Part shown: in pieces, positions 1 to 6,452 of the stretch
How positions within the stretch are numbered: position 1 is the stretch's first letter
Layout: each line of letters opens with the position of its first letter
Origin: Pavlovales sp. CCMP2436
Taxonomy: Eukaryota > Haptophyta > Pavlovophyceae > Pavlovales
Assembly: GCA_026770615.1 (NCBI GenBank)
Contig: MU632039.1
Location: forward strand, 9,755-21,789
Direction of reading: 5' to 3'
Length of the DNA: 12,035 bases
Program-made: the position numbers and the translations under genes
The notes under the pieces: model-generated
What the model was told of the DNA's origin: nothing
What the model saw: the letters and a program-made list of their open reading frames with translations, nothing else
Databases searched by the model: none

Positions 1-18
1 GTTTGCGACCCCCTGTAG

Positions 19-88
19 GTGCGCTAGACTCTCTGGAGCGGACGAGGCGGCTGGGCGTGGAGGAGATGGAAGAGGAGACGCAGGAGAG
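19..88 (+). CDS. Internal exon A of a coiled-coil protein gene (partial gene)
   Basis: A 70-nt exon lies between an acceptor ending CTGTAG at 18 and a donor GTAATC at 89. It carries two nucleotides of a split codon, 22 codons and two nucleotides of the next split codon. It reads ALDSLERTRRLGVEEMEEET and then QE, a charged helix typical of coiled coils. Its closing phase fits the exon at 316, where the first G completes an Arg codon. The gene starts upstream of the window. I do not recognise the family. The call is inferred from phase, splice sites and helical composition, and other acceptors are possible. Confidence 0.45.
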
Positions 89-103
89 GTAATCTTCTAA
101 TTA

Positions 104-151
104 TTTAATTTAATTAGTTAATTTAATTAGTTAATTTAATTAGTTAATTAG
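104..151. repeat. 13-bp AT-rich tandem repeat in intron
   Basis: Three tandem units of TTAATTTAATTAG and a partial fourth lie inside the intron that begins at 89. Confidence 0.85.
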
Positions 152-182
152 CTAGTGGATTAGTTAGTATTGATTTCTGGAG

Positions 183-205
183 ACGGAGGAGTATACACAA
201 GAGAG
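183..205 (+). pseudogene. Decayed copy of exon A inside the following intron
   Basis: The stretch reads TEEYTQE followed by the same AG|GTAATCTT donor found at 89, and it resembles the end of exon A (EEETQE). Upstream in the matching frame a TGA comes before any usable acceptor. The nearest acceptor-like AG (181-182) gives phase 0, while exon A ends in phase 2. It therefore cannot be spliced in without breaking the frame. I read it as a tandem exon duplicate that lost its acceptor. Confidence 0.4.
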
Positions 206-315
206 GTAATCTTAAGCATAATATTCATCATATTAATTATCACAGTGAGCGTGATAATGATAACAGTGACAATTATGTTATTAACATTCATGCTAAATTA
301 TGAATCATAATACAG

Positions 316-373
316 GCTCGTGGGCATGGAGGCGGCTGTTGCTCGCGAAGAGGTGCTGAGGGCTCAACTTCAG
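316..373 (+). CDS. Internal exon B of the coiled-coil protein gene
   Basis: This 58-nt exon has acceptor AATACAG ending at 315 and donor GTATCG at 374. Its first G completes the split Arg codon left by exon A, and 19 codons follow: LVGMEAAVAREEVLRAQLQ. It ends in phase 0. The peptide is strongly helical and charged. The exon exists in further copies at 521-559 (good splice sites) and 635-673 (acceptor lost). Function unknown; the encoded segment is most likely a coiled-coil rod. Confidence 0.55.
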
Positions 374-432
374 GTATCGAGCTTATCATTTGGGCGGGGG
401 GGTGGGGTCGAGTGTATTTATTCATTTATGCC

Positions 433-489
433 TTTTTAATAATAGTTCTTTTAACGTCCCCCGACTTGCAGCCCGAAGGCGTACGGGCA
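433..489 (+). repeat. Left arm of an intronic inverted repeat
   Basis: This arm is the reverse complement of 1085-1145 over roughly 55 bases with a few mismatches, including GTACGGGCA, GGGGG and TTAAAAGAAC blocks. The two arms enclose exon copy 521-559, its decayed sister at 635-673 and the microsatellite. The pair could be a small foldback or MITE-like element, or a relic of local inverted duplication. Confidence 0.75.
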
Positions 490-520
490 CGTCTACTGTT
501 TATTTTAATTTTTATTTTAG

Positions 521-559
521 TCTGCTGCTCGCGAAGGGGTGCTGAGGGCTCAGCTGCAG
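521..559 (+). CDS. Exon B' of the coiled-coil gene, a 39-nt duplicate of exon B
   Basis: Acceptor TTTTATTTTAG ends at 520 and donor GTATCATT starts at 560. The exon is exactly 13 codons, [13 protein letters not shown], in phase 0 at both ends. It can therefore be included or skipped without changing the frame. It is nearly identical to the 3' part of exon B (AREEVLRAQLQ). Its phase-0 end also fits the acceptor at 1779/1780, which opens the large last exon. Splicing is inferred, not shown. Confidence 0.5.
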
Positions 560-634
560 GTATCATTTAATGGGAGGGGGGAGGTTGTATTTAATTTTAT
601 TTGTTTCTACCACGTTAGTTTTAATTTTGTATAC

Positions 635-673
635 TCTGTTGTTTGCGAAGGGGTGCTGAGAGCTCAGCTGCAG
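635..673 (+). pseudogene. Decayed third copy of the 39-nt exon
   Basis: The sequence reads [13 protein letters not shown] and keeps the CTGCAG|GTATTA donor. The position of the acceptor AG now holds AC (633-634). An AG at 617-618 gives the wrong phase. The copy has probably been dropped from the mRNA. The donor opens directly into the long microsatellite. Confidence 0.5.
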
Positions 674-680
674 GTATTAT

Positions 681-756
681 GTATATGTATATTTATATTG
701 ATACATGTATGCGTATGTATGTGTGCACATATATATATATATATATACATACATAT

Positions 757-808
<52 letters not shown>

Positions 809-902
809 GTATATACACATATACATATATATTTACATTTATATGTGTGTTTATCTTTATGTATGTGTGTGTGTGTGGATGTATGTGAGTGTGTGAGTGT
901 AT
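681..902. repeat. Alternating TA/TG microsatellite block
   Basis: About 220 bp are dominated by TA, CA and TG dinucleotides, with an almost pure TA tract at roughly 728-803 and TG-rich ends. Long open frames across it come only from this low-complexity composition. It lies in the large intron between 559 and 1780. Confidence 0.95.
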
Positions 903-978
903 TATATTCGAAAATGGTTCACTGGGTGCGTGTGGGGCGTAGACCTATCTCTATTCCCATCTCTGCTCGTGCCCGTAC

Positions 979-1030
979 GCTTAGTAAAATTTATTTTGCT
1001 AAGAATAAATATAAAGTTATTTTACTAAGC
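979..1030. repeat. Triple inverted/direct repeat with stem potential
   Basis: GCTTAGTAAAAT at 979-990 is the perfect reverse complement of ATTTTACTAAGC at 1019-1030. An intermediate one-mismatch copy (ATTTTGCTAAG) sits at 993-1003. It follows a short TGCCCGTACGC copy of the nearby inverted-repeat arm. Confidence 0.7.
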
Positions 1031-1084
1031 AGAGGGGAGTAAGTTAGCACATGAGACGACCGATGCGCAGACCCTCCCAGGCCA

Positions 1085-1145
1085 TGCCCGTACGCCTTTG
1101 GGCTGCAAGTTGGGGGACGTTAAAAGAACCATTATAACAAAAAAA
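1085..1145 (-). repeat. Right arm of the intronic inverted repeat
   Basis: Reverse complement of 433-489. The match runs from TGCCCGTACGCC through the GGGGGACGTTAAAAGAAC block into an A-rich end. The matching A/T-rich outer ends suggest terminal inverted repeats, but I could not define a convincing target duplication. Confidence 0.75.
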
Positions 1146-1220
1146 ATCTGCGCGCGGACAGTCAGGGCAGATAGTCAGCACCGTAGGCGGCAGCGGACGT
1201 TGGGGCAGACGAGACACTTC

Positions 1221-1517
1221 TGGAGCCAGAACCCTGTTCTTGGTTAATCCGTTGCCGGCGAGGGATTAACCAAATCGATGTTTTATTCCTAATAAATGTA
1301 AACTGTTAACTGGTTTTTAACCAGTAAGTTTTTTTTTTTTTTTTTTAACAACCGAGACCTTGCTCCAGCAGCTGGCAGCGCAGTCGCAAGTGGTGAACTA
1401 CTACTGGATCTAGGTTTCGGTTGCTACCGAAATTAAAATCGCACTGGTATAAAACCAGTTTACAGTTTACAGTACTTTATATCGCATAAATTATCCAAGT
1501 ACAGAGTCCTGGCTCCA
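1221..1517. repeat. Concentric inverted-repeat (foldback) block
   Basis: Nested arm pairs share a centre near 1370-1386. They are 1221-1237 with 1501-1517; 1298-1325 with 1443-1470 (26 of 28 positions match); 1347-1358 with 1413-1424; and 1362-1369 with 1401-1408. Separate small hairpins sit inside and beside it: TTGGTTAATCC with its complement at 1240-1250/1263-1273, ACTGGTT with AACCAGT at 1309-1325, and TTTCGGT with ACCGAAA at 1415-1432. A run of T follows the 1325 arm. This looks like a decayed foldback or MITE-type insertion. Confidence 0.6.
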
Positions 1518-1539
1518 GCAGTGGCGCACTACTGACACT

Positions 1540-1800
1540 GTGATACTGATACTGGCTTATTTACTACTCGTAATTAGGAACTCGAGCTCGATCACACTAT
1601 GTATAATCATAATCACACTATATATATGCGTACGATGCTGATATCTACCATAATAAATTCGTAATGAATAGGAGCTCGAGCTCGATCACACTTATATATT
1701 CATAAAGATACTGATAGATATACTACTATATATATTAGTATGATGCTGATATATACTATGATATATTTATCATGATTAGGAGCTTGAACTCGACCTGCTT
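1540..1800 (+). repeat. Degenerate ~100-bp tandem repeat triplicating a splice acceptor
   Basis: Three copies of an acceptor plus the start of the last exon are visible. They are TAATTAG|GAACTCGAGCTC at 1578, GAATAG|GAGCTCGAGCTC at 1672 and GATTAG|GAGCTTGAACTC at 1780. Each is preceded by AT-rich sequence containing GATACTGATA- or GATGCTGATA-like motifs. Spacings are 94 and 108 bp. All three would encode ELELD, but only the last leads into a long open frame. Confidence 0.65.
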
Positions 1801-3207
1801 GCGGCTGACTCCGAACTTTCTGAATTTTCTGAGCGCTGCGCACTACTCGAAAGCGAGGTGGCTGCGGGGAGGGGAGAGAGGGCGGCGGCGGCGGCTAATT
1901 TGGACGTTCTGGCACAACGCTGTGCATCGCTCGAGGCGGGGGCTGAGGCGGGGAAGAGGGAGAGGGAGGCGGCGGGAGAGGAGGTCAGAGCACTCGGTGT
2001 GAGCTGTGCGTTGTGGAGGGCAGATGCGAAGGCGGGGAGGAAAGAAACGGGAGCGGCTGAGGCTGAAGTCGCAAGGCTCACTGAGCGTTGTGCGCGGTTG
2101 GAGAGGATGGGAAGGGAGGACAGGCAGGTCAGGGGGGTGGCTGAGGCCGATGTTGCAAGGCTCGCTGAGCTCTTGGAGGCGGTGGGAAGGGAGGGCAGGC
2201 GTGCGGGTCTTGCAGCCGAGGCCGAGCTTGCCGTCCTCGCTGAGCGCTGCGTGCAGCTGGAAGGGGTGGGGAGGAAAGGGAGGGAAGCGGCAGGGGCGGA
2301 AGTGGCGAGGCTTTGCGACGAGCTGAATATCGTCAGGCAGACACGCGAGATTGCATCCGCTGCCCGATCTGGGAGGTCCAGATCCGGTGGGAGTCCGGGA
2401 GAGTTTGGGGGGAGTCTGGGAGAGTTTGGGGGCAGTCCGGTTCTTTTTTGGGGCAGTTTATTGCGTGGGGGCAGTCCGGGTGAGCTCGGGGACGGTTTGG
2501 GGATGAGTGCCTCTCCCGGACTCCCTCCCGGACTCACCACTGCCTCTCCCGGACTCACCACTGCCTCTCCCGGACGCATAGACGGACTCTCTCCTGTAGG
2601 GAGTCCGGCTGTGTATGGGGGCAGTCCGGGAGGGTACGAGTTGGAGCTTCTCAGGCAAACACGCGAGATCGCGTCTGCTGCCCGCTCGGGGAAGTCTGGA
2701 GGCAGTCCGGTTTTCTACAGGGGCAGTCCCGTCGTTTACAAGGGCCGTGGCACTGAGAGCTCTGCGCCCCGGGACAGCGTGGCACCGAGAGGATGGCTAG
2801 AGGGGGCTGCTGCCTACGCACCCGGAGAGGCTGCTGGTGGCGCTGGGTCCCCAGCCGGTCGGCCAGACAACCCCCGGGGGGCAGCGGACGGGTGGTGGCA
2901 GGAGGCCAATGCTGGCCCTACGGACCACCAGACTCCCGCGCTCATTTCCTGGAAGTCTCCCGGACTCTCGCTCGGGTCCCCGGACTCTCCTCGCCCCGGA
3001 CTCAGCTCCCGGACTCCCGGACTCGAGTCGAGGTACTTCACCGCTCTCTGCTCCACCTTGACCCCGCAGCTCATGCCGCAGCGCCGAATCCCGCTCGGCG
3101 CAGTGTCGGGCAACACGGGCGCGTTTGTCAGCACGCGTGGGCTTTTTGGTGGCGCCAGCAAGCTCAATGCCACGCAGCCTCTCACGGGGCGCACGGACGC
3201 ACATTGA
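1780..3207 (+). CDS. Large 3' exon of a coiled-coil, Ser-Pro-Gly-repeat protein
   Basis: The frame is open for 475 codons after a TAG that ends the acceptor (1777-1779) and stops at TGA 3205-3207. There is no early ATG, so I read it as a spliced last exon joined in phase 0 to the mini-exon at 521-559. Residues about 1-190 are a coiled coil built from repeats of about 26-28 residues (VLAQRCASLE, VARLTERCARLE, VLAERCVQLE). Residues about 200-430 are Pro/Ser/Gly-rich with many GGSPG, GSPV and SPGL units. The segment RQTREIASAARSG occurs twice, around residues 186 and 292, which marks an internal duplication. The C-terminal 65 residues are less repetitive. No enzymatic motif is visible. A structural or scaffold role is a guess from composition. 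An opposite-strand ORF (1776-2579) is judged a shadow. Confidence 0.65.
   Translation, partial: ELELDLLAADSELSEFSERCALLESEVAAGRGERAAAAANLDVLAQRCASLEAGAEAGKREREAAGEEVRALGVSCALWRADAKAGRKETGAAEAEVARLTERCARLERMGREDRQVRGVAEADVARLAELLEAVGREGRRAGLAAEAELAVLAERCVQLEGVGRKGREAAGAEVARLCDELNIVRQTREIASAARSGRSRSGGSPGEFGGSLGEFGGSPVLFWGSLLRGGSPGELGDGLGMSASPGLPPGLTTASPGLTTASPGRIDGLSPVGSPAVYGGSPGGYELELLRQTREIASAARSGKSGGSPVFYRGSPVVYKGRGTESSAPRDSVAPRGWLEGAAAYAPGEAAGGAGSPAGRPDNPRGAADGWWQEANAGPTDHQTPALISWKSPGLSLGSPDSPRPGLSSRTPGLESRYFTALCSTLTPQLMPQRRIPLGAVSGNTGAFVSTRGLFGGASKLNATQPLTGRTDAH
2386..3030. repeat. Interspersed AGTCCGGG / CCCGGACT motif in both orientations
   Basis: Inside the last exon the motif appears about six times as AGTCCGG (2390-2710). 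It appears about eight times as its complement CCCGGACT (2515-2570 and 2955-3025), often within CTCCCGGACTC. The + strand reads it as SPG or PGL units. Because both orientations are present, the transcript could form many strong local hairpins. Confidence 0.8.
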
Positions 3208-3255
3208 AGCCTGGGCGGCCCACCCACTGAGGCCCCAATTTGGGTACAATATATT

Positions 3256-3412
3256 TATGATAGGGATTCAAGCTGGCGTCTGACTGTCCTGAATGTTGTG
3301 CTGGTCTGAGCGCTGCGTCGCCCATTGCCTGCTGCGTGCCTTATTCGGCTGCGCTGGCTTGGGCGCCACCGCGCATGCCGATGGATCTCCGGTAGTGTGC
3401 CCGGGCAAGGGC
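3256..3412 (+). repeat. Dispersed repeat R1, copy 1
   Basis: This 157-bp block recurs inverted at 10701-10864 and as a 5' fragment at 10946-11006. It begins TATGATAGGGATTCAAGC and ends near GGGCAAGGGC. Relative to copy 2 it lacks about 16 bp in the middle. The + frame reads HCLLRALFGCAGLGATAHA then DGSPVV, and copy 2 conserves nearly the same peptide. It could be an exon of a duplicated gene or part of a mobile element. It sits just after the stop of the coiled-coil gene. Confidence 0.8.
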
Positions 3413-3483
3413 GTTTAGGGAGATGATATGTATTATAATGACAGTGTGATAAACACACGTGTAACTAGCTACCGTCGGCAAAG

Positions 3484-3757
3484 TCATGGTTCCTGAAGTG
3501 GTACCGCGGAGTTCGTTGCAGTGCCGCGGAGTTCGTTGCAGTGCCCGCCACAGTAGGCGACGAGCGCGGACTGGTCGTCGGGCAGCGCGGCGAGGCCGGA
3601 GAGCTCGCAGAGGAAGTTGGTCCGGGCCAAGAAATGGTTCAAGACCAGGGCCTTTACGCCGATCGAGAGGTAAGATCCGAAGATGCACGCACCGGATCAC
3701 GGGGAGCTCACGAGCAGGACGAGCGGGCCGGTCTTGTTTAACCGTACGGCGTAAAGC
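3484..3757 (-). CDS. Exon W (3') of a three-exon gene of unknown family, with an in-frame TGA
   Basis: The acceptor is strong: a pyrimidine-rich tract ending CTCTGTAG at 3758, just upstream on the - strand. The exon reads LYAVRLNKTGPLVLLVSSP, a TGA (about 3700), SGACIFGSYLSIGVKALVLN, HFLARTNFLCELSGLAALPD and then a Cys-rich YCGGHCNELRG. It stops at TGA 3484-3486. Its first base completes a codon left by the exon at 3884-4380. The internal TGA would be Arg or Trp before one transition. A 60-nt in-frame intron (GTGAGC to AAAG) could remove it, but would delete protein-like sequence. A 20-bp tandem duplication near the end shifts the frame; without it the peptide would continue CNELRGTTSGT. I do not recognise the family. 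It is probably a decaying gene. Confidence 0.5.
3487..3543 (+). repeat. R2 repeat with a 20-bp tandem duplication
   Basis: CCGCGGAGTTCGTTGCAGTG occurs twice in tandem (3504-3523, 3524-3543). The block starting GGTTCCTGAAGTGGT at 3488 matches 11301-11333 (same orientation) and 11370-11403 (opposite). On the - strand it encodes the end of the exon at 3484-3757. The 20-bp duplication shifts that frame. Confidence 0.75.
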
Positions 3758-3883
3758 CTACAGAGTGTCGAGCGGGGGAGGGGCAGTCAGATGGGCGATC
3801 AGCGTCACGCGCGTGCGAGAAGAGATGTCAGCATCGCGTGCGCAAGAGGGTGAGCTTATGACTAGAGAGACTGCACTGCGCAC
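3758..3883 (-). other. Intron between exons Z and W (126 nt)
   Basis: Donor GTGCGC follows AACGG, and the acceptor is CCCCTCCCCCGCTCGACACT followed by CTGTAG. The length is a multiple of three. The phase-2 junction joins NGVNG to LYAVRLN without a break. If retained, the frame ends at a TAG inside the intron (3862-3864). Confidence 0.5.
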
Positions 3884-4380
3884 CCGTTCACGCCGTTGCC
3901 GAACGGGTCCGCATCGTGCGGGTTCGCGAAAGCAGCGGAGATCGAGCAGGCGTCGAGGCGCGACTTCCACGCCACGCGCTGCAGGAGCAGCTCCATCTCG
4001 TCCCTGCCCTCGATGGAGAACATGACGAAGCCTGCGTCGGCCGCGTGCGTGAGAACCTTCATGCTCTGGTCTGCGAGCACGCGCGAGAGGACAGTAGTCG
4101 GAGGCGTGTAGCACTGCTGGCTGCCATCGCCCTTCTTGAACGCGCCCGCTGCGTCGTTGCCGGGCAAGAAGTCAATGATCACGGTGAAGATCTTGCGCGC
4201 CGCGCCATTGCCAAGCGCCTCCAAAGGGCCGTTCACGAGTGCGTTGGACGCAGCGTGCTGGTTCATCAAGCCTGTCGCGCACGTCTCATACTTGCCGTTC
4301 TTGCGGCGCTTGACGTACGCTGCCAGCTCGGGGGTAGGACCGAGCGCGTGGAGCAACTCGGCGGCGGCCCCCGTCTCCGA
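3884..4380 (-). CDS. Exon Z (middle) of a three-exon gene of unknown family
   Basis: The frame is open for 165 codons plus two bases. It reads SETGAAAELLHALGPTPELA, then AYVKRRKNGKYETCATGLMN, and later KIFTVIIDFLPGNDAAG, FVMFSIEGRDEMELLLQ and PHDADPFGNGVNG. The composition is balanced, with hydrophobic and charged residues alternating like a folded, mostly helical domain. The - strand frame is cleaner than any overlapping frame. There is no ATG at its start, and an in-frame TAA at 4399-4401 lies just upstream, so the exon must begin by splicing; the AG at 4382-4381 (CCCATGAG) fits. A competing AG (CACGCAG) farther upstream would lead into the TAA. No catalytic motif is recognised. Its frame and donor link it to exon W. 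Confidence 0.6.
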
Positions 4381-4548
4381 CTCATGGGCAATGGGCAATT
4401 AAGGTTGGGTTGCCCTGCGTGCGAGGCAAGGACGAGGCAAGGGGGGTGGGGAGTCAGCGGAGGTATGTAGCATAGAAGCGGCGCCAGCCGATCCAGCGAC
4501 AAACGCGGGGGCAAAGTGCGGGCGAAGTTGAGTCACGCATCGACTCAC
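4381..4548 (-). other. Intron between exons Y and Z (168 nt)
   Basis: The donor is a consensus GTGAGT after ATCATC. The acceptor region has a long C/T-rich tract (CTGACTCCCCACCCCCCTTG) and ends at CATGAG. The length is a multiple of three and the junction is phase 0. The rival donor GTGCAG at 4575 would give a 195-nt intron, also in phase, and would avoid the in-frame TGA at 4558-4560. Confidence 0.45.
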
Positions 4549-4836
4549 GATGATCGGTCACGAGGGGCACTGCACGATCTTGCTGAGGCAGTTCATCCAG
4601 AGGCTGACGTAGGCATCGTGCTCTACGCGCGTCGGGCTGACCCCCTTTAACAGCTCGAGCAGCTCACGCTGGAAACGCGCGGCCGACTTCGGGTCGGCCG
4701 CCACTCCGCCACCAGCGAGGCCGGACGTCGCCAAGCCAGCGATGAGGTCGTGGAGGACGTACTCCTTGATTATCGTCGTGGCCGACAGGGTCTGTAGGAG
4801 CGAATTCGAAGTCGGGTTCTCGAGCCGGCTTTGAAT
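4549..4836 (-). CDS. Exon Y (5'-most visible) of a three-exon gene, in-frame TGA near its end
   Basis: The frame is open from 4836, after a TGA at 4839-4837, to a TGA at 4560-4558. It reads RLENPTSNSLLQTLSATT, IIKEYVLHDLIAGLATSG, DPKSAARFQRELLELLKG, VSPTRVEHDAYVSLWMN and CLSKIVQCPS. It is helical and hydrophobic in a regular pattern, resembling an armadillo/HEAT-like segment, but no family can be named. It has no ATG, so earlier exons or a lost 5' end are implied. The acceptor could be the AG at 4829 or 4819, because the tidy acceptor CGTTGGCAG at 4840 would open on the TGA. The closing TGA is three codons before a consensus donor. It may be a nonsense mutation, or the alternative donor at 4575 is used. 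Confidence 0.45.
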
Positions 4837-4944
4837 TCACTGCCAACGAGCAGAGGGAGCTGGGACTCATGCAGACAGTCAGGGCGGTAATGGACAGTGG
4901 GATATGCTCTTCTCTCGAGTGTGCGCACGCGCGCGCGTTCGCCA
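4837..4944 (-). other. Short spacer, possibly an intron, between the Sel1-MYND frame and exon Y
   Basis: About 108 nt separate the TGA of the MYND frame from exon Y. It contains a branch-like CCCTGAC, the pyrimidine-rich CCAGCTCCCTCTGCTCGTT and GGCAG, which together look like an intron 3' end. The frames on both sides are the same. It is either an intergenic gap or an intron joining the two into one gene. Confidence 0.35.
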
Positions 4945-6452
4945 TCACTCCTGCGTGGCGGCGGGGGTGTCCTGCCACTTCTTGCAGCATGGCTTGTGCG
5001 CCGGCCACATGCGCCGCGTGCAGTCGGCGTCGCAGAACGCGGCCACGCGGCACCGGCTGCACAGCCGCAGCTCGCGCGTCGCGCCGCAGCCCAGGCAGCA
5101 GGCAGACACCACCTCGCGCCGGCTAGCGATCGAGGCGAGCTTCTCGACCGCCCCCACGTGCCCCAGCTTGGCGGCGAGGGCCAGGTCGCTCACGGCGAGG
5201 GCCAGGTCGCTCACGGCGAGCTGGAGGGTGAAGGACTCGGGCGCGCTCCACTTGCCGACCGCGTCGAGGTGTTTCATGCCGTCTGCGAACAAGGTATCGA
5301 CACCACCGAGCTTGGACACGGCGGCGTAGCTTACGGTCGCCTCCGCCTCGCTCTGCGCCACGCCCCTGCCCTTCTCCAGGCACACGCCCAGCCTCACCAG
5401 CGCCCGCACGTCGCGCTGCGCCGCGGCAGCACGCTACAGGCGCACAGCCTCGCCCAAATCGCGCTTCGTACCCTGGCCGTGCTCGCACAAGAAGCCTAGC
5501 CAGCACTGCGCCTTGGCGTTGCCCTGGTCGGCGGCGAGGCGGAAGTAGCGCGCTGCATCGCCGAGGTTGTGCGCCACGCCGACGCCCAGCATGCAGCACT
5601 TGCCAAGACTGCTCTGCGCTCGAGCGAAGCCCTGATCGGCCGCCTGCCTGTATAGCTTCGCCGCCGTTGTGTGGTCCAGATCCACGCCTTTGCCCGCACG
5701 TAGCAATTCCCGAGCGCGACCTGCGCGCCTGCAGAGCCCTGCTCGGCCGATTGCGCGAAGAGCCGCGCCGCCTCCTCGTCGTTCTGCGCAAGACCCCCTC
5801 TGCCCTGCGTGTAGAGGTAGCCGAGAGCGACCTGCGCGAGTGCAAAGCCCTGCTCGGCCGCCTGCCTGAATAGCTTCGCCGCCCTCGTCTGGTCCTAGGG
5901 CACGCCCTTCCCCTTCGCGTAGCAGTGACCGAGAGCGTGCTGCCCCACTGCCAAGCCCTGCTCGGCCGCCTTCCGGTACAGCCGCGCCGCCTCCTCATCG
6001 TTCTGCGCAAGAACCCCTGTGCCCTGCGCGTAGCAAGAAACGAGAGCAATCTGCGCATCTACGAGGCCCTGCTCGGCGGCCAGTCTGTAGAGCTTCACCG
6101 CCTCCTCCCCGTCCTGCACCACGCCGGCGCCCAATTTGAAGAAATTACCCAAATCGTGCTGCGCCTCTGCAAGGCCCTGCTTGGCCGCCTTCCTAAACAG
6201 CCGCGCCGCCTTCTTCTCGTCGTGATCGACCCCACTTCCAGTAATGTAGCATCTGCCAAGGTGGTGCTGCGCGCTTGTCAAGCCCTGATCGGCCGCCTGC
6301 GTGTAGAGCCGCAGCGCCTCCGCCTGGTCCTGCGCCACGCCGTCGCCCTCATCGTGGCGTTCGCCGAGCCTGCCCTGCGCATCGGCGTCGCCCTGCGCTG
6401 CGCGCTCGATGAGCATCCTGAGCGCCTTCGCATTGGCAGTTGCACCCGACAT
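4945..6452 (-). pseudogene. Sel1-repeat protein with C-terminal MYND zinc finger, disrupted
   Basis: From ATG 6452 (MSGATANAKALRML) the frame encodes about ten Sel1-like repeats of 36-37 residues (AxxxLGxxYxxGxGVxxDxxxAxxLYxxAAxQG). A spacer of about 70 residues follows, then a MYND finger at 4984-5097. All MYND ligands are present: C-x2-C-x8-C-x2-C-x5-C-x3-C-x7-H-x3-C. Sel1 repeats form helical solenoids, and MYND fingers usually bind short proline-rich peptides, so an adaptor role is likely. Three lesions break it. A TAG (5895-5897) lies in repeat 5, where sister repeats have Gln. A 1-nt loss in the C run at 5693-5695 lies in repeat 7. A TAG (5434-5436) lies in repeat 9, where sisters have Tyr. 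A 21-bp direct repeat at about 5180-5222 duplicates LAVSDLA. The frame continues upstream to a GTG at 6695 but without an ATG. Recent pseudogenization or assembly error are both possible. Confidence 0.8.

Noticed and set aside
539..1042. 167-codon + frame through the microsatellite
   Set aside because: It is open only because TA/TG repeats encode Tyr-Ile-Tyr-Ile runs. It starts inside a mini-exon and crosses splice donors.
1776..2579. 267-codon - strand frame opposite the large exon
   Set aside because: It mirrors the Leu/Ala/Ser-rich complement of the coiled-coil frame. It has no domain, and the + frame shows regular heptads and repeats. Strand-specific RNA would be needed to revive it.
2386..3030. 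CRISPR-like array of short repeats
   Set aside because: The motif is in both orientations with irregular spacing and lies within an open reading frame in a eukaryotic setting.
2793..3249. Several overlapping ORFs on both strands
   Set aside because: They are shadows of the GC-rich end of the + exon, with Arg/Pro-rich compositions and no motifs.
4558..4560. Selenocysteine at the in-frame TGA
   Set aside because: The TGA is three codons before a splice donor, no SECIS-like structure was identified, and the local residues do not suggest a redox site.
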